From Myxococcales bacterium (GTDB taxonomy: Bacteria > Myxococcota_A > Polyangia > Palsa-1104 > JAEUJZ01): a DNA stretch of 64,000 bases. The position numbers and the translations under genes were made by a program. This document shows, in pieces, positions 8,845 to 17,267 of the stretch (positions within the stretch are counted from its first letter, which is position 1; every line of letters begins with the position of its first letter). Under the pieces are notes generated by a model. It was not told the origin of the DNA. It ran no database searches and saw only the letters and a program-made list of their open reading frames with translations. Location: contig JAEUJZ010000160.1 in the NCBI GenBank assembly GCA_016794505.1, forward strand, positions 62,001-126,000, read 5' to 3'.

Positions 8845-10065
8845 ATGCGCCGGCTGTTCATTCCGCTGCTGCTAGTGGGCTTCTTGCCAAGCCTCCTCGC
8901 CCAGGCGCAGACGGTCCAGCCCGCTCCGCTGCGCGCATCGGGATCGGCGAATGCAGCGCCCGCGAACGCAGCGCCCGCGAGCGCTGCACCCGCGAACGCA
9001 GCGACGGCAGAACCACGCGTAGCGGTGCCGGTGCTGTCGAGCCCAAGCGCCCCGGCTGGCAGTGTGCCGCGCCCGCTTGTGCTTGGGCCATCGGGTAGCA
9101 ATCCACCCAACATCTCGGCCACGCAGAAGCCTCCGACGGTTGCGCCTTCCGCTCCTGCGCCCGCCGCACGTCCAGTACAGGCTTCGCCACTGCCAGTCGC
9201 GCAGGCCGCGCCCGCCGCTGCGCCGACTTCGCGACCCGTCGCTGCAGCAGCGACCGCAGCAGTCACGCCCAGCGCAGCAGCCACGCCCAGCGCAGCAGCG
9301 CCACCCAGCGCAGCAGCGCCACCCAGCGCAGCAGCGCCACCCAGCGCAGCAGCCACGCCCAGCGCAGCAGCCACGCCCAGCGCAGCAGCGCCACCCAGTG
9401 CAGCGACCGCACCACGTGCTGTCTCTTCTGCACCGGCACTGCCGCCGCCGCCCAGCGGCCCCGGCAGCGGCATGATCGCGGGGGATGTGCGCCTGAGCGA
9501 TGGCGGCATTCCGAAGCGTGCCGCGATCTATTTCGAGAACGTCACGGGGCCCGGCAGTCCAGGGAAGGATCGGGCGTCGCTTTCAATGCGCAGCACCCAT
9601 TCGCAGATCGAGCTGTTGGTGCTGCCGTTGGGCACCACGCTGAGCATCAACAACGACGACTACCTGACGCACAGCCTTTTTTCTGTGTCACCGACCAAGC
9701 CGATGTCGTTGGGACCGATGTCGGTCGGCGAGTCGCGCAGCGTCGTGCTCGATCGCCCCGGAGTTGTGGACATCTTTTGCTCGATGCATGACGTGATGCA
9801 GGCGACGGTGGTGATTGCGCCCTCGAACCTGGTGGTGCTGAGCAACTCGCAGGGCTCGTTCGCGCTGTCGGGGGTTCCGGTCGGGCGATACCGCGCGGTG
9901 GCCTATGCTCCTGAGCTGGGCCAGGCGCTACTTTCCGTCGATGTGAAAAATGGCGAGCGCAGCGCATTGCACTTTCGCATCGCGCATCCTGCGCACCCAC
10001 CCGCCGTAGCAAGCGGCGGTCCCGTCACCGCAGCGCGGGCCAGCGCGGCCACGGGGGCGAGGTAA
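8845..10065 (+). CDS. Exported cupredoxin-like protein with Ala/Pro repeat linker
   Basis: 406 residues. A signal peptide ends near LLAQAQ (about residue 21). Residues 30-200 are Ala/Pro/Ser-rich and include eight copies of a six-residue [TP]PSAAA unit. The C-terminal half starts at GMIAGDVRLSDGGIP and holds a plastocyanin-like fold with a credible type-1 copper set: H276 (DDYLTHSLFSV), C312, H315 and M318 (DIFCSMHDVM). A carboxypeptidase-regulatory-like strand set follows (NSQGSFALSGVPVGRYRAVAY). It probably binds copper in the periplasm, either for electron transfer or sensing. The HAMP receptor starts 4 bp downstream, so the two are very likely co-translated and possibly partners. Confidence 0.75.
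   Translation: MRRLFIPLLLVGFLPSLLAQAQTVQPAPLRASGSANAAPANAAPASAAPANAATAEPRVAVPVLSSPSAPAGSVPRPLVLGPSGSNPPNISATQKPPTVAPSAPAPAARPVQASPLPVAQAAPAAAPTSRPVAAAATAAVTPSAAATPSAAAPPSAAAPPSAAAPPSAAATPSAAATPSAAAPPSAATAPRAVSSAPALPPPPSGPGSGMIAGDVRLSDGGIPKRAAIYFENVTGPGSPGKDRASLSMRSTHSQIELLVLPLGTTLSINNDDYLTHSLFSVSPTKPMSLGPMSVGESRSVVLDRPGVVDIFCSMHDVMQATVVIAPSNLVVLSNSQGSFALSGVPVGRYRAVAYAPELGQALLSVDVKNGERSALHFRIAHPAHPPAVASGGPVTAARASAATGAR
9265..9408 (+). repeat. 18-bp tandem repeat (8 copies) coding [TP]PSAAA
   Basis: Eight near-perfect 18-bp units inside the cupredoxin gene encode a flexible hexapeptide linker. Copy-number change would stay in frame and alter only linker length. Confidence 0.85.
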
Positions 10066-10069
10066 GCGC

Positions 10070-11947
10070 ATGCGCCTGCGCACGCAGCTGCTCCTGGCTG
10101 CTCTTTGTGCTTCGATCCTGTTTGGTCTGTTCGGTGCGTTCTTGCTGTCGCGTACGTTGCGCCAGACGACAGACCCGCTGGTTGACCGAACGGTCAATGC
10201 GGCAGAGCGCGCCGTCGTTGGGCGCTGGCGCAGCGAACGAAAGCATCGCCGACAAGCGTACGAAGCGTTCGCCCAGCGCAGCTACCTGCGCGCCTTTCTT
10301 TTGGCGGGAGATCACGATCAACTGTCAACGTTCGCCATCGCGGCGCAGCGGCTTGGCGCAGACTGCTTGGCGCTCTCCAATCGACAAGGTGAAGTCGTGG
10401 CCATCGCAGGCAACAGCGCTCTTGATTCGGCGGAAGCCAGCCGCATTGCTCAGCGCGCGGCGCACGACGCCTTGGGCCCAGACGGCGAGCTTCTGGCCGT
10501 CGGGGATTCCTTGTGGGACGTGTTCCGCGTACCCATCGGAACCGAGCTGTGGGCGGGGCACTTGGTAGCCGCCTATCGCGTGCGGCGCGCGGACCTCGCT
10601 GCCCTGATCGAAGGCACGGACACGCAGCTGACCTTGGTGCTGGGAGAGATCGCAGTATCGACGCTGGAAAGCGAAGCGCTGCCCAAGCCTCGCGCGCTCG
10701 CAGACCCGTGGAGCCCAGAGAGCAAGCGCCTTTCTGAACGCTATCGCATGCGCAACGCGCTCCTTGGACACGCAGCGCTCATCGTCGCAGTGCCCTTCTT
10801 GCAGCCGGGGGGCTTGGTCGCTGAGCTCTGGCGTCAGATAGGCAGCATCCTGGCGTTGGTGCTGCTGGCTGCGCTGTCGGTGGTCGTGATCAGCATCGAG
10901 CGCATCACGCGGCCCGTCGAACAGCTAAAAGATGCGGCCGAACAGCTTGGGCGGGGTCAGCTGCTGCGCACCCGCTCGCTGCTGCAAGACTTGGCGAGCC
11001 GCAAGGACGAGATCGGGACCCTGGCGAGTGCTTTCAACATGGCGGCGCAGCGGCTGAACTCGTTTGTGGGTTCGTCGATGCGCGTGGTGCGTCACTTGAG
11101 CCTGGCCGTGGGATCGGTCGAGCGATCGTCGAACAGCTTGGCTGCCGGGGCGGCCAAACAGGAAGAGCGCCTGAACGAGGTCAGCTCGACGATGGCTCCG
11201 CTGATCAAGTCGCTTGAGCAGACGACGATGGCGCTTGGCGACGCGCGGACGAGTGCCATCTCGCTCTCGCTGGTGAGCAATGCCACAGACCAGGCGATGG
11301 CGCTTTTGACCACCAGCATTCGCCGCACGGAAGCGCTGCTGAACAGCAACGAAGGCAGCAGCGATGGCAGTCGTCCGCCGCTGCGCACGGCCAGCTTGCT
11401 GCAGCAGATGGCGCAGGTCTCGAAGCTCAACAACGATCTGCGCGAGGCCTTGGTGCGCGTGCGCGATCAGGTGACCGCGATCAAGCAACGTCTCGACGAC
11501 GCATCCGAGATCCATGTGCGCGAACAGCATCAGAGCGAGCATGTCGGGCGCGCCATGGCAGATCTCGATCGGCTGGCCAAGCAACACGCGGGCGAAGCGG
11601 TGTCCCTGCGAGTGTCGTCGGAACAGCTGCGTCGCGATATGGAACATCTGACCAAGCTCTTGTCGTCGATGGAAGCGCAAGGCCCGCTCGAAATCGACGA
11701 GACCGCAGCGGCCAGCTCGGGCTATTACCGTCCCATTCGTCTGGAAGCCAAGGCGTCGGGAGAGCAGCTGACACTGCCTCCCAGTCGGCGCTCGCGTCGC
11801 GACATTTCGCGCGATGATCTGTCGATTTCCGGGCGCGTGAGCACCACATCCCCGCGCTCGAACACGTCGAGCAAGCCCGAGCTGCAGCCGATTCGCTTGC
11901 CGGCGCCCGGTGGCAGGTCGCCGCCTTCTACGCAGTCCAAAGACTGA
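10070..11947 (+). CDS. HAMP-domain transmembrane receptor-like protein without recognisable output domain
   Basis: 625 residues. TM1 is at about 7-26, a periplasmic sensing region at 30-255, TM2 at 257-275 and a HAMP domain at 275-330 (RITRPVEQLKDAAEQLGRG...DEIGTLASAFN). A long coiled coil follows to about 545, resembling a chemoreceptor stalk (SSNSLAAGAAKQEERLNEVSS). I see neither the conserved MCP hairpin tip nor kinase or cyclase motifs. The last 80 residues are basic, Ser/Pro-rich and probably disordered. GAGG at 10058-10061 may serve as the ribosome site. The upstream cupredoxin gene ends 4 bp away, suggesting a copper or redox input; this is inference. Confidence 0.75.
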   Translation: MRLRTQLLLAALCASILFGLFGAFLLSRTLRQTTDPLVDRTVNAAERAVVGRWRSERKHRRQAYEAFAQRSYLRAFLLAGDHDQLSTFAIAAQRLGADCLALSNRQGEVVAIAGNSALDSAEASRIAQRAAHDALGPDGELLAVGDSLWDVFRVPIGTELWAGHLVAAYRVRRADLAALIEGTDTQLTLVLGEIAVSTLESEALPKPRALADPWSPESKRLSERYRMRNALLGHAALIVAVPFLQPGGLVAELWRQIGSILALVLLAALSVVVISIERITRPVEQLKDAAEQLGRGQLLRTRSLLQDLASRKDEIGTLASAFNMAAQRLNSFVGSSMRVVRHLSLAVGSVERSSNSLAAGAAKQEERLNEVSSTMAPLIKSLEQTTMALGDARTSAISLSLVSNATDQAMALLTTSIRRTEALLNSNEGSSDGSRPPLRTASLLQQMAQVSKLNNDLREALVRVRDQVTAIKQRLDDASEIHVREQHQSEHVGRAMADLDRLAKQHAGEAVSLRVSSEQLRRDMEHLTKLLSSMEAQGPLEIDETAAASSGYYRPIRLEAKASGEQLTLPPSRRSRRDISRDDLSISGRVSTTSPRSNTSSKPELQPIRLPAPGGRSPPSTQSKD

Positions 11948-12102
11948 CGCGCAGCCGGTGCGCTCTGCGCGGACCCGCGATGCGCCCAGCGCCTGACGAT
12001 GCGGTGCGTACGCGGGCCTGTTCATCGTCCGGGAAGGCGGGCCATCGTCGTGCCGGGGTGCCGCAAGCGTTGTGCTAGGGTGCCGCGAAAAAGGAGGCCC
12101 CT

Positions 12103-13974
12103 ATGCGTTTGTTTGAACGAAAGATTGGGCGAACAACGGCGCGAGGAAGCGAGAAGCGCGCGTGTTCTGACCAGGCTGCGAATTCGCGACCGGGCGTGAC
12201 TCAGGTCGCAACGATTTCCATGGCGGTGTTGGTCACGCTGCCGACCTGCGGCGATTCGCGTCTCAGCAACACATCCGACCCCAGCAGCTTGGCTCAGGCC
12301 CTGCACGGCGAGGAAGCGGATGCCGCGGATCCCGCGCTCGGATCCGACGTGGCGCGTCCGCGCGTCCTCAAGTCGCTGGAGCTCTCACCGAAGGAACCGG
12401 CGATCCTCATCGACTTGGGCAAGACCGCGACGCGCAGCTTCAAGGTGATCGCGCGCTATGCCGATCGCTCGGTAGCTGATGTGTCGAGCCGCGCCGTCTT
12501 TACGCTGGATGACGCCAGTCTGGGCAGCATGACGGGCAGCCAGTTCGCAAGCGTCAGTCGCAGCACACCGCAGGTGCAGTTCGTCAACCTGACCGCCACG
12601 TATCGCGAGGGCAGCGTCGAGCTTTCGCAGACCACGCAGCTGGTCTTGGTCTTTTTGCGCACCAGCGGCTCCAGTCAGGACGTGTTTGTGAAGCTGCCGT
12701 ATGGCGGCGGCACCATGAGCACGACGATCAGCAGCGGCAGCCGCGTGCAGTCGATCGACGCCTTCTTTGCTGTCGATACCACCGGCAGCATGGGACCGCA
12801 GATCAACAGCATCAGGAGCGGCTTGGCCAGCACGGTCCTGCCTGCTGTGCGCGCTGCAGCAGCCCGCGATGCCTGGTTTGGCGTGGGGGCTATCGACGAT
12901 TTCCCGTCGGGATCCTATGGCTCGCCGGGCTGCAATGGCGGGCCGGATGATCAGCCACTGATCTTGCTGCAGGCGATGACTCCTGACCTTTTAAAGACGC
13001 AGACAGCGGTGGGGAACTTGCTCAAGGGAACGTCACCGCGCGGCTGCGGCGGGGACTCGCCCGAAGGGCAGATGGAGGCGCTCTATCAGATCGCGACCGG
13101 CGTCGGCAACGTCGTAAGCGGCGTGGTCGATATTCCGCCGTACACCGGCATGGGACGCGGCGGCGCTGGCTTCCGCAGCGGAGCCATGCCCGTTATTGCC
13201 GTGGTCAGCGATGCGTCGTTCCATACCAAGGGCGAGTCCACGCGGACCTGCTTCGGCGCGACGCTGGACTATAGCGGCGCTACGGCCACGGCTGCGCACA
13301 CGCGCAGTCAGACGCTGTCCGGGCTCAAGAACCTGTGCGCCCGCGTCGTCGGCGTGTCAACCATGGCCGGCACCGAGGAAGGCTGCATGGCGACGTACGA
13401 CCTTCAGTCCTTCGCCAACGGCACGGGCGCCGTGGTGCCGCCGCAGGCTTGGGATGTAGCGCCGGGTGGACGTCCAGTTGGCTGCGCGGTCGGGCAGTGC
13501 TGCACCGGGATCGGATCCGTCGGCGAGCCTCCAAATGCCGAAGGCATGTGCCCCTTGGTTCTGAAGACCAAGAGCGACGGCACGGGAGTGGGCGCCGCGG
13601 TCGCATCAGGCATCACGCAGCTTGTGCAGTTTGCTCCCTTTGATGTCGAAACGCGCAAGAGCGGCGGCACCACCAGCGAAGACGGCACGCGCTTGCCAGG
13701 CACGCGTACCACGGCGGACTTCATCAGCGCAGTGCGGCCGATCGATGGCCTGGCGCCGAGCAGCCCAGCGGGACTTAAGAACCCGACGGCCTTTGGCGAC
13801 CGCTTCCTGGGGGTCACACCTGGATCCAGCATGCGCTTCGTCATCGACGCGAAGAACGACTTCGCGCCACCGACCGGCAAGCCGCAGATCTATCGCGCCA
13901 AGCTTCGTGTGCAGGCGCAAGGCTGCATCGATCTCGATGAGCGCGACGTGATCTTCTACGTCCCGTCCATGTAG
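12103..13974 (+). CDS. VWA-domain lipoprotein
   Basis: 623 residues. A strong AAGGAGG at 12090-12096 fixes the ATG at 12103. The N-terminus is a basic stretch of about 35 residues followed by a hydrophobic segment with a lipobox-like LPTC-G near residue 50; an internal ATG at MAVLVTLPTC is a possible shorter start. An Ig/bacterial-surface-like domain comes next (KVIARYADRSVADVSSRAVF). A von Willebrand A domain with a MIDAS site DTTGSMG at about residue 224 and a Cys-rich insert covers 220-480. Proteins like this sit on the outer surface and bind metal-dependently to protein or polysaccharide partners; the ligand is unknown. Confidence 0.8.
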   Translation: MRLFERKIGRTTARGSEKRACSDQAANSRPGVTQVATISMAVLVTLPTCGDSRLSNTSDPSSLAQALHGEEADAADPALGSDVARPRVLKSLELSPKEPAILIDLGKTATRSFKVIARYADRSVADVSSRAVFTLDDASLGSMTGSQFASVSRSTPQVQFVNLTATYREGSVELSQTTQLVLVFLRTSGSSQDVFVKLPYGGGTMSTTISSGSRVQSIDAFFAVDTTGSMGPQINSIRSGLASTVLPAVRAAAARDAWFGVGAIDDFPSGSYGSPGCNGGPDDQPLILLQAMTPDLLKTQTAVGNLLKGTSPRGCGGDSPEGQMEALYQIATGVGNVVSGVVDIPPYTGMGRGGAGFRSGAMPVIAVVSDASFHTKGESTRTCFGATLDYSGATATAAHTRSQTLSGLKNLCARVVGVSTMAGTEEGCMATYDLQSFANGTGAVVPPQAWDVAPGGRPVGCAVGQCCTGIGSVGEPPNAEGMCPLVLKTKSDGTGVGAAVASGITQLVQFAPFDVETRKSGGTTSEDGTRLPGTRTTADFISAVRPIDGLAPSSPAGLKNPTAFGDRFLGVTPGSSMRFVIDAKNDFAPPTGKPQIYRAKLRVQAQGCIDLDERDVIFYVPSM

Positions 13975-14068
13975 CCGTGCGGTGCGCAGCCGCTCCGTCG
14001 GGCCGCTGATCGGTCTGCTTCTCGTCGAGGCTCTGCCGGAAACTGGCCTGACGTTGGGTGCCTAGGCA

Positions 14069-14074
14069 TACAAT
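14069..14074 (+). promoter_or_regulatory. Candidate -10 element (TACAAT), leaderless
   Basis: TACAAT ends 7 nt before the ATG at 14082. It overlaps an alternative in-frame ATG at 14073, which argues for 14082 as the start. Confidence 0.45.
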
Positions 14075-14081
14075 GCGGCCC

Positions 14082-14975
14082 ATGGCTGTCTTGCGTGTGC
14101 TTCTAGTCGACGAAGATCCCTGGACCTTTCAGACCGTAAAGAGCGTGCTCTCGCGTCGCGGCCATGTCGTGCAGCAGGCCGGGGACCTCGCAGCCGCACA
14201 GACCAGCCTGCGCCTGCTTCTGCCCGATGTCGTCGTCTGCGAGCCGGCCGGACTGCCGACCGCTTCGCTCTTGGCGTTCTTGCGTCAGGTTCGGATCCCC
14301 GATCCGGCGCTCGATTCGTCGCTGGTTGCCGGTGCAGCGACGCTGGGGGCGGTGGTGCTGCTGTCCTCGCTGCCGCCCGATGACGAGCAGCTACGCTTGC
14401 TGCCGGCCGATGCCTATTTGCAGAAGCCCTTCCGTTTCGCTGAGCTGGATGCCGTCCTGGAACAGGCCGTACAGCGACGACGCGGCGTCTCACACGGAAG
14501 CTCGGGACTGTCCGCGCCGGGGCTGACTATGTCGGGGGTGCATGGATCGCTTTCGCAGCTCAGCTTGGCCAGCCTGCTCACGATGATCGAAATGGAGCGC
14601 AAGAGCGGTATCCTGCTGCTACGCCGTGGCGGCCAGAGCGCACGCTTGTACGTTCGGGACGGTCGCGTGATGGCCGCTCGACTGTTTGCTGCTACGACGC
14701 TGACAGGGATCGATGTCGTCTATAAGCTGCTCACCTGGACCGATGGCCACTTTGACTTCACCAGCATGCCGGTCAGCGTGCCGCAAGAGCTTGCCCCGCG
14801 AAGCCTCGCCGGCTCGTGGCGTGGCGGTACATCGCCTGCCGACGAGACGACCGGTCCGGGCGCATCGTCCGTCGACAGCGAGTTCGACATCCCGGTCACG
14901 CACTTGCTGCTGGAAAGCGCACGTCGTCGCGATGAAAGCCGGACTGAGAACGCTCTTCCTCTGCCTCGCTCTTAG
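14082..14975 (+). CDS. Atypical receiver domain fused to DUF4388 (PATAN)
   Basis: 297 residues. The N-terminal response-regulator receiver has the acidic pair (LLVDEDPW) and the conserved Lys (AYLQKPF). The phosphoacceptor position after PDVVVC is Glu instead of Asp, so it probably cannot be phosphorylated normally and may mimic the active state. The second domain, from about residue 150, is DUF4388/PATAN (GVHGSLSQLSLASLLTMIE...GILLLR), common in deltaproteobacterial regulators. A predicted -10 at 14069 supports the ATG at 14082. The last 44 bp overlap the next gene in another frame. Confidence 0.8.
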   Translation: MAVLRVLLVDEDPWTFQTVKSVLSRRGHVVQQAGDLAAAQTSLRLLLPDVVVCEPAGLPTASLLAFLRQVRIPDPALDSSLVAGAATLGAVVLLSSLPPDDEQLRLLPADAYLQKPFRFAELDAVLEQAVQRRRGVSHGSSGLSAPGLTMSGVHGSLSQLSLASLLTMIEMERKSGILLLRRGGQSARLYVRDGRVMAARLFAATTLTGIDVVYKLLTWTDGHFDFTSMPVSVPQELAPRSLAGSWRGGTSPADETTGPGASSVDSEFDIPVTHLLLESARRRDESRTENALPLPRS

Positions 14976-15555
14976 CCTGCTGTCGGCAACGGCCTGGGCC
15001 AAGGACGATGGGCCGGTTGAGCTGCCGGTTCCGGCCAGCCCGTCTGCAGCCGCTTCGCCAAGTCCCAGCGCGCCAACTCCAAACCACCGCGATGCCGAGC
15101 GCCGCACAGCCGCGGACGCCCCAGAGCCCAGCGCAGCGGTTACACCCCGTGTACAGCCAGCCGCAGTCTCGACGGATGCGCCGGCTCTGCCCGAGCCCAG
15201 CTTGGCGACACCGCGTGTCGTCTACAAGCGGCGATACAACATGGCGCTGTTCGGGGGCGCGCTCTTGCTGGCTTCGTACACCGCCGATCGCTTGCTGATG
15301 GGGGACCTGTCCAAGTCCGGCTTCGCGTGGATTCCATTGGCTGGGCCGTGGTTTCTTTTGGATCTGCAGGTTCGCCAGCCCGTGCCCAGCTCAGCCACGG
15401 CGCTGTTTCTGGTGATCGATGGCGTGCTGCAAGCCGGAGGCCTGACGATGACCGTGCTTGGCTTGGTCCTGCGCGAGCGTCGCCTGACCGTCCGCCTGGC
15501 AGCACCGACCGCGGCGCCCAAACCCATCCCATCTGCCGTCGGAACCGCACCGTAA
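14932..15555 (+). CDS. Exported/membrane hypothetical protein
   Basis: 207 residues. The signal peptide is clear (MKAGLRTLFLCLALSLLSATAWA). A Pro/Ala-rich stretch of about 70 residues follows, then three hydrophobic segments (ALFGGALLLASYTADRLL, WIPLAGPWFLLDL, LFLVIDGVLQAGGLTMTVLG). The family is not recognised. It starts inside the 3' end of the receiver-PATAN gene (44-bp overlap), so coupled expression is likely and a functional link is possible. Confidence 0.65.
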   Translation: MKAGLRTLFLCLALSLLSATAWAKDDGPVELPVPASPSAAASPSPSAPTPNHRDAERRTAADAPEPSAAVTPRVQPAAVSTDAPALPEPSLATPRVVYKRRYNMALFGGALLLASYTADRLLMGDLSKSGFAWIPLAGPWFLLDLQVRQPVPSSATALFLVIDGVLQAGGLTMTVLGLVLRERRLTVRLAAPTAAPKPIPSAVGTAP

Positions 15556-15600
15556 TCACGTCCGCTGCCCGCCCACCGCTCGCACCCAGGATTCCAGCTC

Positions 15601-17100
15601 ATGAGGCCCGTTCATCCCCGTCTTTTTCTCGCGTGGGGCGCGCTGTTTGTGCCCTGCGCGTTGGGTCTGATGCTGCTCAAAGGCTCGACGCTCGACGAGC
15701 CGCACCTGTGGGACGCGCTGGGCTGCTATGTCGGGCAGGCGCGCTTCATCGCCCAGCACGGGCTGGATCTGTCGCGCTATTCCGAGCTGGGCTTTGTGCG
15801 ACCGCCGCTTTTCACCGGCACGCTGGCGGCGGTGATGCACTGGATCAGCGCGTCGCGACAGGCCATGCACCTGACCACTCTCTTGTTCTGCGCCGCGATC
15901 TTGCCGTCGCTGTATCTGCTGACACGGACCCTGTCGGGGTCGCGTGCTGCGGCGCTGCTTGCGGTGGTGCTGTGCGTCGCTACGCCCTCGTTCTTTGCCC
16001 AGAGCGGGCTGGTCCACAGCGACCTGCCAGCGACCGCGTTTACCACGCTCGCCTGGCTGCTTCTGCTGCGCGGGCAGCAGCGCGGCTTTGCTGTGGCGGC
16101 GACGCTGGGCGTGCTGACCAAAGAGAGCGCCTATTTCGTCTGCGTGCCCGCTGCACTGTGGCTGCTGTGGCAGCAGGGCCAGTCGCTGCGGACGATTCTG
16201 CGGCGCGGCCCGCTGGCCGGACGCTGGCTGCATCATGCGCTGCTGCTGTGGCCCGTGATCGTGCCGATTGCGGTCTTGGCGGCGTGGCAGCTGGGCCAGC
16301 GCTTTCTCGTCGGAGCAGTGCTGCCGTCGATCTACTCGGGCTATGTCGGACCGGGCAACCTGCCGGCCTCGCTGTTGCACAACGTGGTGACGGGAGGGCG
16401 GCTGTTCTTGGTGCTGGCGGCGCTGCCGGTTCTGTGGGCCGCGTGGCACGGGCGCGACAGCGAGGATCCACGCCGCGATCCACGGCGCATCACAGCGCTG
16501 GCGTTCGTTCTTTTGCCGTTTCTGTTTCCAACGCCGCTTCCGCGCTATCAGCTGCCGTCTTTGCCTCTCTTGTGCGCGCTGGCTGCGCTGGGGCTGTTCC
16601 AGCTCTCGCGGCTGTGGCGCGTGCCGGCGATGGCGGCGGTCTTGGCCTTGTTGGTCCTGGGTCTAAACGGCCTGTGGTTCCGTCGCGACAACGCGCACAA
16701 AGAGGTCAGCATGGCCTATCGCGAGCAGCTTCGCCTGTACAAGCAGGCGACCGCTTGGCTGGCTGCGGCCTCGCCGCGCGGCGTCATCGCGGGCTTTCCT
16801 ATGACCAGCATGCTGACCGCGCCCCCCGAAGATGGCTTCTTAGACCGACGGGTGCCCATCGTCGCCGCCACTGCGGACCCCGCGACCTTGTGCCGCGCCG
16901 ACTTCCTGGTCGAAGCGCAGGACGACACAGTGGGCCCCGTCCTTCAGAAGCTCGGCCGCTGCGGTGCGTTGCAGCTTGCGGTGCAGCTTGGACCGACGAC
17001 GCCGGTCTTCGTGCCGGGAACCTGGGCGCTGCTCGACCCCGAGCGTGATGCCGCCATCCGCATCTATCGCGTGTCGTGTCCCGAGAGCTGTCGCCTCTAG
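15601..17100 (+). CDS. GT-C superfamily glycosyltransferase (PMT/ArnT-like, GT39/83)
   Basis: 499 residues with about 10-11 membrane helices. The early acidic motif STLDEPHLWDA in the first extracytoplasmic loop is where GT39/GT83 enzymes keep the catalytic acidic residue. A second typical segment, LTKESAYFVCVPAALWLLW, is also present. Such enzymes move a sugar from a polyprenyl-phosphate donor to lipid, protein or polysaccharide on the periplasmic face. Acceptor and donor are not evident. It is followed by a 7-bp inverted repeat at 17157-17180 and an AT-rich promoter region. Confidence 0.75.
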   Translation: MRPVHPRLFLAWGALFVPCALGLMLLKGSTLDEPHLWDALGCYVGQARFIAQHGLDLSRYSELGFVRPPLFTGTLAAVMHWISASRQAMHLTTLLFCAAILPSLYLLTRTLSGSRAAALLAVVLCVATPSFFAQSGLVHSDLPATAFTTLAWLLLLRGQQRGFAVAATLGVLTKESAYFVCVPAALWLLWQQGQSLRTILRRGPLAGRWLHHALLLWPVIVPIAVLAAWQLGQRFLVGAVLPSIYSGYVGPGNLPASLLHNVVTGGRLFLVLAALPVLWAAWHGRDSEDPRRDPRRITALAFVLLPFLFPTPLPRYQLPSLPLLCALAALGLFQLSRLWRVPAMAAVLALLVLGLNGLWFRRDNAHKEVSMAYREQLRLYKQATAWLAAASPRGVIAGFPMTSMLTAPPEDGFLDRRVPIVAATADPATLCRADFLVEAQDDTVGPVLQKLGRCGALQLAVQLGPTTPVFVPGTWALLDPERDAAIRIYRVSCPESCRL

Positions 17101-17156
17101 CGGCCGGCACCGATGCCGTCCGAACAGCGACGAAGAACGCGCCGCGATCGGCTGCC

Positions 17157-17180
17157 CATGGCCACGAAACACAGGCCATG
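17157..17180 (+). repeat. Inverted repeat CATGGCC/GGCCATG, possible terminator
   Basis: Perfect 7-bp arms around a 10-nt loop, 57 nt after the stop of the glycosyltransferase. There is no T-run directly after it (a T-rich stretch comes about 28 nt later), so it is either a weak terminator or an operator. Confidence 0.35.
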
Positions 17181-17267
17181 AATGAGGTGTAAGTAGGCAA
17201 AATAAATTTGTTTTTTTGAACACATAAGTTGTGGTCATAGATCGAGTTTCCGGGGTATGCTCACCCC

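Noticed and set aside
15327..17048. Long plus-strand frame across the GT-C glycosyltransferase
   Set aside because: Out of frame with a clear multi-helix enzyme; Arg/Ala-rich composition without motifs.
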